Under the pieces are notes generated by a model. It was not told the origin of the DNA. It saw only the letters and a list, made by a program, of their open reading frames with translations, and searched no databases. Positions 1 through 4,946 of a stretch of 6,088 nucleotides of DNA are shown one piece after another (within the stretch, counting starts at the first letter, position 1; every line of letters starts with the position of its first letter). Both the position numbers and the translations under genes were made by a program. Source of the stretch: Planctomycetota bacterium (GTDB lineage: Bacteria > Planctomycetota > Planctomycetia > Pirellulales > Pirellulaceae); NCBI GenBank assembly GCA_024277285.1, contig JAJRVM010000084.1, positions 1 through 6,088 on the forward strand, given 5' to 3'.

Positions 1-6
1 CGCGAC

Positions 7-20
7 TTGATGTAGGTCAA
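7..20. promoter_or_regulatory. CRP/FNR-family binding site (TTGA-N6-TCAA)
   Basis: The sequence TTGATGTAGGTCAA matches the 14-bp core TTGA-N6-TCAA exactly, and differs by one base from the FNR consensus TTGAT-N4-ATCAA. FNR, DNR and NNR regulators bind such sites and switch on nitrate respiration and denitrification genes when oxygen falls. The box is about 810 bp from napD, too far for a classical class II site. It may serve a distant napD promoter, a transcript starting within 1-829, or a gene to the left of the window. The core is expected less than once by chance in 6 kb, but one match is not proof. Confidence 0.4.
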
Positions 21-482
21 TTTATCGCCGTCACGGTTCCTTACCGTGCCCCGGTGCGCCACCGTGATTGGCCATGGTCGCCGCCGAATTGTGTTTGGCC
101 ATCGACCTGCCGCGACGGTGGCGGCGAGTGCCCCCACTGGTGGTGATTCACCAACGGCGTGGACGACCACTTTGCTCCCCGCAGAGGATGGCTCGACCGC
201 GGCCGCAACGTCGTCTCCATCGTCTTGTCGCAAGCAGGAGAGACTGCGGACGAAGGTGGCGTGCGCCGCTGACCGTCGGCGCTGGTGGTCTGAAGCAGGC
301 AGTTCGGTTGTGTTGGATTCGCGCGTTGTATCGATCGAGTGTAAACACACTCATGCACGGATGTGTTGAATCGAGGGAGCGGTGCGCTGCGTTCAACTGG
401 AGCGGCACGCTGCCACCCGGTCGCTGGTCTGCGCCGGTCTGCTCCCCACGACACTGATATTGAGATATTGTTTGGTATTGGC

Positions 483-511
483 TTGTTTTTACGAGTAAAC
501 AGTTTTATGTT
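483..511 (+). promoter_or_regulatory. Weak sigma-70-like promoter candidate
   Basis: TTGTTT at 483-488 and TATGTT at 506-511 are separated by 17 bp. They lie in the most AT-rich part of the leader, just after GATATTG repeats at 456-462 and 464-470. The match is only 3 of 6 and 4 of 6 bases to the E. coli consensus, and promoter rules in this organism are unknown. If used, it would give napD a leader of roughly 310 nt. A second AT-rich patch at 781-812, directly before napD, is an equally possible start region. Confidence 0.2.
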
Positions 512-747
512 GACGACATTGAATTGGTGATGCACTTGATCGAATGTTTGGGAACGGATTTCACGGCTCGTTTTGGTCGCTTGCCGATTGCTTGGTGGCT
601 CGCCGATTGCACCGTGTGGCCGGGCGAGTGGGCGTGAGATGGTCGGCTTGCCGCACGAAACTGCGGTGCCTATACCCTCGGGCCAGACTCATCCTCGGGC
701 CAAGCCGATTATGGATGGAAAGCGGCGTTTATTCGGCGCGGACATGA

Positions 748-765
748 GTGACGGAATCGCGTCAC
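748..765. promoter_or_regulatory. Inverted repeat GTGACG-N6-CGTCAC, possible operator
   Basis: Perfect 6-bp arms at 748-753 and 760-765 surround GAATCG, 65 bp upstream of the napD start. The geometry fits a dimeric regulator site, and the position is suitable for controlling napDA. However, one or two perfect 6-bp inverted repeats with short spacers are expected by chance in a stretch this long, so support is weak. Confidence 0.2.
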
Positions 766-829
766 CGCATCGCGCAGGTTCGATAGTTCTTCTTGTACGA
801 TAGTATCAATATCTGAGGCGTCGAAACAT

Positions 830-1138
830 ATGGCACTGATTGGCGTACTGGCTCGCGTGGACGTTGCTCGACGCACAGAAGTGTCTGACGAACTCGCTCG
901 TTTGAGCGGTGTTTCGCTCTTTTCGGTGGACGAAGATGAACGTATTGGAATCCTCGTACAACGCGATTCGCTCGACGAGGTTCACGCGGCGTTGAAAGAC
1001 GAAGTGGAGAGGATCCCCGGCGTTCTGGGGGCATGGCCGGTATACACGTATGCCGGTGATCTTACGGACGATGAATGCGTATTGGACGAGTTGGTTGCGG
1101 ATAACACTCAATCAGTGGAGGCGGACGTCGATGGATAA
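830..1138 (+). CDS. napD: NapD, chaperone for nitrate reductase maturation
   Basis: A 102-residue cytoplasmic protein. NapD proteins have a ferredoxin-like fold, bind the twin-arginine signal peptide of NapA and hold back export until the molybdenum cofactor is inserted. The N-terminal strand (residues 2-11), the helix at 15-25, the SGVSLFSVD strand, the helix at 48-61 and the closing segment around IPGVLGAWPVYTYAG (62-76) follow the NapD pattern. In particular, the 'xPGVLxAxxVY' ending is typical. It is somewhat longer than E. coli NapD because of an acidic C-terminal tail (about residues 78-102). The ATG at 830 is the only ATG start in this frame near the family-like N-terminus. A GAGG at 815-818 lies 11 nt upstream, a modest ribosome binding site. 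The gene overlaps napA by 8 bp, so the two are probably translationally coupled. Identification rests on this motif, the size and its position before napA. Confidence 0.9.
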   Translation: MALIGVLARVDVARRTEVSDELARLSGVSLFSVDEDERIGILVQRDSLDEVHAALKDEVERIPGVLGAWPVYTYAGDLTDDECVLDELVADNTQSVEADVDG

Positions 1139-3455
1139 CACGCGTCGCGATTTCATCAAGTCGGCAGCAGTGGCTTCAGTCTGTGCGGTCGCGGGCTGCT
1201 CACGCGAAGACGCGCAAGTTGATCTGGACATGGAGCAGCAGGGGTTAACCTGGTTCAAGTCGGTATGCCGATTCTGTGGCACCGGGTGCGGTGTGCAGTT
1301 AGGGGTGCGGAACAACGAGCTCGTGGCGTTGCGTGGTGATCCTGAGCATCCCACGACCAAAGGGTTGGTATGTGCCAAAGCCTTGTTCCTGCCCAAGATC
1401 GTCTACGCCAAAGACCGGCTCGCCAAGCCACAGATTCGCAAAAACGGTACGCTGCAAGATGCCTCGTGGGAAGAAGCGATGGCATTGATAACCGAAAAGT
1501 TCGCGGCCACGATCAAGAAGAATGGGCCCGATAGCGTTGCTTATTACGGGTCGGGCCAGTGTCTGTCCGAGGAGAGCTACCTGGCCAACCGGCTGTTCAA
1601 GGGTGGGATTGGCACGAACAACGTCGAGGGCAACCCGCGTCTGTGCATGGCCAGTGCCGTGGGAGGCTATGTTTCGACCTTTGGCAAAGACGAGCCGATG
1701 GGTTGTTACGACGACATAGCCGCTGCGAAGTGTTTCTTTCTCGTCGGCTCGAATACGGCTGAATCGCATCCGGTGATCTTCGATCAGATCCTGATGAACC
1801 GCCAGAAGGGCAACCGGGCCAAGGTGATCGTGCTGGATCCGCGCCGCACCCCGGTTCGCGACGTGGCTGACTTGCATCTGGCCCCCATACCAGGTTATGA
1901 CCTGGCTGTATTCCATAGCATGGCGCACGTGATCATTCGGGACGATTTGCACGACAAGGAATTTGTCGCGAAGAACGCCGCGTTTGGGAAGGTTGTCGAC
2001 GGCAATACGGAAATGGTCGCGTTCGACGACTATGTCAAGTTCCTCGATGACTTCACGCCCGAGAAGGCTGCAGAAATCTCAGGTGTACCGGCCGAGGATA
2101 TTGTCGAGGCGGCGCATCTGTTTGTGCAGGGCCCGACGATGTCATTGTGGACGATGGGTTTGAACCAGCGGACCACCGGTGTGTGGGCCAATAACCTGAT
2201 GCACAATCTGCATCTGTTGACCGGCCAGATCGGCAAGCCGGGCGCGACGCCATTTTCGTTGACCGGCCAGCCGAATGCGTGTGGAGGCGTGCGCGATACC
2301 GGATCGCTTTGCCACATCCTGCCCTATGGTCGAGTGGTCAAGAAGCCGGAACATCGTGCACAGATTGAAAAACTGTGGGGTTGCGAGCCAGGCAAGATCC
2401 AGCCCAAGCCAGGGCTCAATACGATCGAAATGTTCAAGGCGCTGGGCGCTGACAAGATCCAGGCGATACTGATCTTGACGACCAATCCAGGGCACACGCT
2501 TCCGAACGTAACTCCCTACCGGGAGGCGATGGGAAAACCACGTAAGAACAAGCCGTTCGTGGTCGTGGTCGATGCCTATCCCACGCTCACGACCGAGCTG
2601 GCGGATGTCGTCCTGCCGGCTGCAATGTGGTCGGAAAAGGAAGGGGTGTTCGGCATGTCGGAACGCCGCTACCAGTTCCTGCCGAAGATTATCAAACCGT
2701 TCGGTGAAGGACGGAGCGACTTCGATATCCTGTTGGATCTTGCCGCCCGGCTGGAAAAAGCGGGCGTCGTGCCGGAAGGTTACATCAGTTCGAAATTCAA
2801 GACGCCGGCTGAGATCTGGGACGAGATGCGTGAAGCGTCGCGCGATACTCCCTATGACTTTACCGGGATCACACGCGAACGCCTGAAAGTGGAGCGTGGC
2901 ATTCGGTGGCCGTGTCCCAATGATAAACACCCCGGCACCGCACGACGGTTCGTCAAAGGCGAGGATCCGTTGCTTGACGAAGGCCCCTTCGCCAATCCCG
3001 ATTTGGAAAAGGGACAAATCAGCTTCTACGCACGGCCCGACAAACGTGCGGTGATCTGGTTGCGACCGGCCAAGGGGCCGGCCGAACCGGTTGATGATCA
3101 GTACCCGATGGTTCTCTCGACCGGCCGCGTGCTCGAACACTGGCATTCCGGTTCGATGACGCTGAGGGCCGAGGAGTTGCGCCGTGCCCAACCGGTGTCG
3201 TTCATGGAAATCCACCCGCAAGATGCGGCCGCGCAAGGGATTCAGACGGGCGACCGCGTAAAAATCATCTCGCGACGCGGAACGGCGGTTGTGAAGGCGC
3301 GGGTGATCGAGACGCCGCGCGTGGGCATGGTCTTTGTCCCGATGCATCGGCCCGATATGGAAGGGCTGATCAATAAGGTGACGATTGATGCCTACGATCC
3401 CGGCTCGAAACAGCCGGAGTTCAAGATCTGCGCCGTAAAGTTGGAGAAGGCTTGA
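1131..3455 (+). CDS. napA: NapA, periplasmic nitrate reductase catalytic subunit
   Basis: A 774-residue molybdoenzyme of the DMSO reductase family that reduces nitrate to nitrite outside the cytoplasmic membrane. The start is the ATG at 1131, with GGAGG at 1117-1121 nine nt upstream. It places a twin-arginine motif (TRRDFIK, residues 4-10) at the N-terminus; the longer frame from 1050 would bury it. The [4Fe-4S] ligands are C46, C49, C53 and C81 (C-x2-C-x3-C-x27-C), followed by K83. C172 in RLCMASAV is the expected Mo-coordinating cysteine of the Nap type (NarG has Asp, formate dehydrogenase Sec or Cys). The C-terminal part contains TGRVLEHWHSGSMTLR (664-679), a strong NapA signature in the cofactor-binding domain. 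Length is within the NapA range, nearer the shorter Desulfovibrio form than E. coli's 828. Unusually, the signal peptide ends in V-A-G-C (C23), a good lipobox, so the mature enzyme may be lipid-anchored. The frame is intact with no missing key residue. Confidence 0.97.
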   Translation: MDNTRRDFIKSAAVASVCAVAGCSREDAQVDLDMEQQGLTWFKSVCRFCGTGCGVQLGVRNNELVALRGDPEHPTTKGLVCAKALFLPKIVYAKDRLAKPQIRKNGTLQDASWEEAMALITEKFAATIKKNGPDSVAYYGSGQCLSEESYLANRLFKGGIGTNNVEGNPRLCMASAVGGYVSTFGKDEPMGCYDDIAAAKCFFLVGSNTAESHPVIFDQILMNRQKGNRAKVIVLDPRRTPVRDVADLHLAPIPGYDLAVFHSMAHVIIRDDLHDKEFVAKNAAFGKVVDGNTEMVAFDDYVKFLDDFTPEKAAEISGVPAEDIVEAAHLFVQGPTMSLWTMGLNQRTTGVWANNLMHNLHLLTGQIGKPGATPFSLTGQPNACGGVRDTGSLCHILPYGRVVKKPEHRAQIEKLWGCEPGKIQPKPGLNTIEMFKALGADKIQAILILTTNPGHTLPNVTPYREAMGKPRKNKPFVVVVDAYPTLTTELADVVLPAAMWSEKEGVFGMSERRYQFLPKIIKPFGEGRSDFDILLDLAARLEKAGVVPEGYISSKFKTPAEIWDEMREASRDTPYDFTGITRERLKVERGIRWPCPNDKHPGTARRFVKGEDPLLDEGPFANPDLEKGQISFYARPDKRAVIWLRPAKGPAEPVDDQYPMVLSTGRVLEHWHSGSMTLRAEELRRAQPVSFMEIHPQDAAAQGIQTGDRVKIISRRGTAVVKARVIETPRVGMVFVPMHRPDMEGLINKVTIDAYDPGSKQPEFKICAVKLEKA

Positions 3456-3555
3456 TGTGAGTTGCAGGTCGCTTCGTAACGCTTTCTTTAGCAATGATTT
3501 GAAGAAACGATGGTTGACGAAAACGTAGTAAAATGGCTCCAAATAATGACTCGTA

Positions 3556-3563
3556 GGAGGAGG
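3556..3563 (+). promoter_or_regulatory. Strong ribosome binding site for napB
   Basis: GGAGGAGG lies nine nt before the ATG at 3573. It is the best Shine-Dalgarno match in the window and decides the napB start against the longer frame that opens at 3510. The 117-nt gap from napA otherwise shows only a TAAAAT (3529-3534) without a suitably spaced -35 element, so I do not call a separate napB promoter. Confidence 0.75.
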
Positions 3564-3572
3564 TCGCTGACC

Positions 3573-3893
3573 ATGAGAGCACGGTTTGTTGCCGTATTTC
3601 CGATGATGCTCCTGATTGGCGCGCTGGCCTTGTCCGGTTGCGATTCTTCGCAGTCTTCGACTGATTCCAACCTCAATGCGCGTGCCGACTTTGTGGCCGG
3701 GGCGTTTCCGCCGACGTTGTCGGGCGAAGATTATCATTTGCAGCCGTGGACCAGAACCGACTGCTTGATTTGCCACGAGCAAGGGGTCGATAAGGCTCCG
3801 CCAATGCGGCACACGAGTGTTCCTGAAATTGCCGCGAGTGCCAAATGTCGTACGTGCCATGTGTTAATCGTCGAGGATAAGGCGCCCAAGTAG
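3573..3893 (+). CDS. napB: NapB, diheme cytochrome c subunit, predicted lipoprotein
   Basis: A 106-residue exported diheme cytochrome, the electron-transfer partner of NapA. Two heme c motifs are visible: CLICH (C64, C67, H68) and CRTCH (C92, C95, H96). H55 and H80 are reasonable distal heme ligands. The segment from APPMRH to CRTCHV resembles the NapB stretch that runs from an Ala-Pro-Pro segment with a histidine to CxxCHVPQ. The N-terminus (residues 1-22) is a signal peptide with hydrophobic core MMLLIGALAL, ending in L-S-G-C, a lipobox with C23 as the lipidated residue. It is shorter than typical NapB (about 150 residues), because the region before the first heme is short. The start at 3573 is set by the strong GGAGGAGG upstream. 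It sits 117 nt after napA in the same direction. A generic diheme cytochrome is the alternative, but context and motif order favour NapB. Confidence 0.85.
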   Translation: MRARFVAVFPMMLLIGALALSGCDSSQSSTDSNLNARADFVAGAFPPTLSGEDYHLQPWTRTDCLICHEQGVDKAPPMRHTSVPEIAASAKCRTCHVLIVEDKAPK

Positions 3894-3935
3894 CCGCAGC
3901 GATCCATGGCGTCGCGTTGGTGTCGCTTGGTCGAT

Positions 3936-3954
3936 TCGGCGTGACTGTCGCCGA
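3936..3954 (+). other. Hairpin downstream of napB, no U-tract
   Basis: TCGGCG (3936-3941) can pair perfectly with CGCCGA (3949-3954) around a 7-nt loop, 43 nt after the napB stop. No run of T follows, so it does not look like an intrinsic terminator. It could stabilise the 3' end of a napDAB message, or be chance. Confidence 0.25.
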
Positions 3955-4050
3955 GTGCGAGGTGGTTGGGCCCAGCGGCATGATCTGGCGGGTATGACCA
4001 ATGGGCTCGGAACGCCGCGTTGCTTGGCTGGGAATGTGCTGTGTTGCACT

Positions 4051-4149
4051 ATTTCTTGCGACACGGAGTGTTGTGCCATACTTTTTTTTCTACGACACGG
4101 AGTGTCGTACCACGCTCATTTCTACGACACGGAGTGTCGTACCACATTC
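4051..4149 (+). repeat. Three tandem copies of a palindromic hairpin repeat
   Basis: Each copy has arms TACGACAC and GTGTCGTA around GGA, followed by CCAC or a variant. Copy 2 (4091-4109) and copy 3 (4123-4141) are perfect and share flanks (TTTC before, CCAC after). Copy 1 (4057-4075) has three changes, TGCGACAC/GTGTTGTG. All three leave G-U pairs in RNA read from the + strand, so the hairpin survives. Spacing is 34 and 32 nt. The array ends 8 nt before the napG start. It resembles REP-like intergenic elements. It is not a CRISPR: the copies are too few and too close, and each copy is a full palindrome. Arms of different copies can also pair with each other, so alternative folds are possible. 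The function is unknown; a role in napG translation, RNA stability or attenuation is inference. Confidence 0.85.
4057..4089 (+). terminator. Possible attenuator: hairpin copy 1 plus T8 tract
   Basis: The first hairpin copy (4057-4075) is followed after 6 nt by eight consecutive T residues (4082-4089), the only such run in the window. A canonical intrinsic terminator has the U-tract directly at the stem base, so the gap and three wobble pairs weaken the case. Partial termination between napB and napG would allow more NapAB than NapGH. It is equally possible that the T-run is just part of the repeat spacer. Confidence 0.25.
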
Positions 4150-4725
4150 ATGGCAACATCAAGAAGAGCTTTTCTAAAGGCCGGGAGCGCCGTGGCGGCG
4201 TCGATCGCCGCCGGGTTTTCTGTGCGACGGGCCGTCTATGGATCGCCCGCTTTGTTGCGGCCCCCCGGTGCGCCAGGTGTGCGTGCGTTTCTGGCACGCT
4301 GCATTCGCTGTAGCCAGTGTATTCAGGTATGCCCGACCGACGTGCTGCAGCTTGCGTCACTTGGCACCGGTGCGAGCGTCGGAACTCCGTTGGTGGTCCC
4401 ACGCGAGCAGCCCTGTGATCTTTGCCAAGGTCGCGGACAAATGGAGTGTATTGCCGCCTGCCCGACCGGAGCGCTGCAGGAGCTGCCGAATCGGGAAGCG
4501 GTGCGCATGGGAATCGCCGTGGTCGATACCGAAACCTGTTTTCCCTATCGAGGCGTCTCGTGCCGTGCCTGTTGGCATGCCTGTCCGTTTCCCGACGATG
4601 CCATTGCCGTCGATGGTTTGGGCCGTCCCATCGTGCACGAACAAGCCTGCGTCGGCTGCGGACTCTGCGAATACGTCTGCCTGACGGAGGAACCCGCAAT
4701 ACGCGTTGTGCCGAAAGAGAGCTGA
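4150..4725 (+). CDS. napG: NapG, exported ferredoxin with four [4Fe-4S] clusters
   Basis: A 191-residue protein of the NapG/MauM family, which with membrane protein NapH passes electrons from (mena)quinol towards NapB. The N-terminus carries a twin-arginine motif SRRAFLK (4-10) and a hydrophobic stretch to about residue 24. Sixteen cysteines form four motifs: C51-x2-C54-x2-C57-x3-C61-P; C89-x2-C92-x7-C100-x3-C104-P; C130-x7-C138-x2-C141-x3-C145-P; C167-x2-C170-x2-C173-x3-C177. The second and third have the x7 spacing typical of NapG; the last is followed by Leu rather than Pro. The frame is open upstream to 3955, but that part translates the hairpin repeats. The ATG at 4150 puts the Tat motif at the N-terminus, so I choose it. 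The only SD-like sequence nearby, GGAG at 4131-4134, lies in the loop of hairpin copy 3, 15 nt away. It is slightly shorter than E. coli NapG (231). Confidence 0.93.
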   Translation: MATSRRAFLKAGSAVAASIAAGFSVRRAVYGSPALLRPPGAPGVRAFLARCIRCSQCIQVCPTDVLQLASLGTGASVGTPLVVPREQPCDLCQGRGQMECIAACPTGALQELPNREAVRMGIAVVDTETCFPYRGVSCRACWHACPFPDDAIAVDGLGRPIVHEQACVGCGLCEYVCLTEEPAIRVVPKES

Positions 4726-4765
4726 GCGTTTAGGTTCCGGATTAGCGTTTATTATCAGTTGGCTG

Positions 4766-4870
4766 CTAGGCTTTGTCTCAAAACGTCTTTTCGCGCGGCA
4801 AAACCATGCTATTTTCAGCAGATTACGCGAAACGCAAGGTGGTAAATACGAGTTTTGAGACGAAGCCTAG
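4766..4870. mobile_element. MITE-like palindromic element between napG and napH
   Basis: The outer 19-nt arms, 4766-4784 and 4852-4870, are inverted repeats with 18 of 19 positions matching (the exception would be a T-G pair). Both ends carry CTAG. This fits either a TA duplication inside CTAG (IS630/Tc1-like) or a CTAG (YTAR) duplication (IS5-like); the palindromic ends do not separate the two. The terminal sequence GGCTTTGTCTCAAAAC resembles IS-type inverted repeats. Nested inside are TTTCGCG/CGCGAAA (4789-4795 with 4826-4832) and TGCT/AGCA (4807-4810 with 4817-4820), so the whole element can fold into one long hairpin. It has no coding capacity for a transposase, hence a non-autonomous element. 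Removing it and one duplicated target would leave a napG-napH gap of about 120 nt. Confidence 0.8.
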
Positions 4871-4927
4871 TGCGACCGTGAACGGCGGCGTTCGTGATCC
4901 GTTCCAATCACGCGCCGTATGCGCGGC

Positions 4928-4938
4928 AGGGGAAAGAG
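4928..4938 (+). promoter_or_regulatory. Ribosome binding site supporting the napH GTG start
   Basis: AGGGGAAAGAG is purine-rich and ends 8 nt before the GTG at 4947. No comparable sequence precedes the other in-frame starts (TTG 4773, GTG 4878), which supports 4947 as the napH start. Confidence 0.5.
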
Positions 4939-4946
4939 TAACATCC

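Larger units (their letters stand above)
1..829. other. Long non-coding stretch upstream of napD
   Basis: I see no gene I can support in these 829 bases. Open frames of 60 to 164 codons exist on both strands (for example 41-535 minus, 68-457 plus and 544-747 plus). They overlap one another, are rich in Arg, Pro, Ser, Cys and Trp, lack recognisable motifs and have no convincing ribosome binding sites, so I treat them as chance frames. The stretch holds a CRP/FNR-type box at 7-20. It also has adjacent small hairpins at 32-48 and 52-64, a 13-bp palindrome at 141-153, a GAGTGT/ACACTC inverted repeat at 337-352, GATATTG direct repeats at 456-470, an AT-rich patch at 456-545 and a GTGACG/CGTCAC inverted repeat at 748-765. 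It could be a long regulatory leader or the remains of a decayed gene. The sequence alone does not decide. Confidence 0.5.

Noticed and set aside
32..352. Palindromes at 32-48, 141-153 and 337-352 as regulator sites
   Set aside because: One or two perfect 6-bp inverted repeats with short loops are expected by chance over 800 bases, and these share no common sequence.
68..457. 129-codon open frame on the plus strand
   Set aside because: Its Arg/Trp/Cys-rich composition is typical of a chance GC-rich frame, with no recognisable family and no Shine-Dalgarno sequence.
41..535. 164-codon open frame on the minus strand
   Set aside because: Its composition is rich in Arg, Pro, Ser and Thr with no domain or motif, it has no ribosome binding site, and it overlaps several equally poor frames on the other strand.
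544..803. Two overlapping small plus-strand frames (544-747 and 573-803) before napD
   Set aside because: Neither shows a signal, a motif or a ribosome binding site, and they conflict with each other in overlapping frames.
3499..3534. Separate promoter between napA and napB (TTGAAG or TTGACG with TAAAAT)
   Set aside because: The spacings are 24 and 9 nt, which do not fit a sigma-70 promoter.
2142..3860. 572-codon open frame antisense to napA and napB
   Set aside because: It is a shadow of the napA codon pattern. It runs through napA and across the napA-napB gap into napB, and its product has no family features.
4057..4141. A short CRISPR array
   Set aside because: There are only three copies, spacers are 13 to 15 nt, and each repeat is a complete palindrome; no cas genes are present.
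3955..4149. N-terminal extension of the napG frame
   Set aside because: It translates the hairpin repeats, and the Tat motif belongs at the N-terminus, so the ATG at 4150 is preferred.
4725..4751. Direct repeat AGCGTTTA at 4725-4732 and 4744-4751
   Set aside because: An 8-mer pair overlapping the napG stop, with no further structure; too short to interpret.
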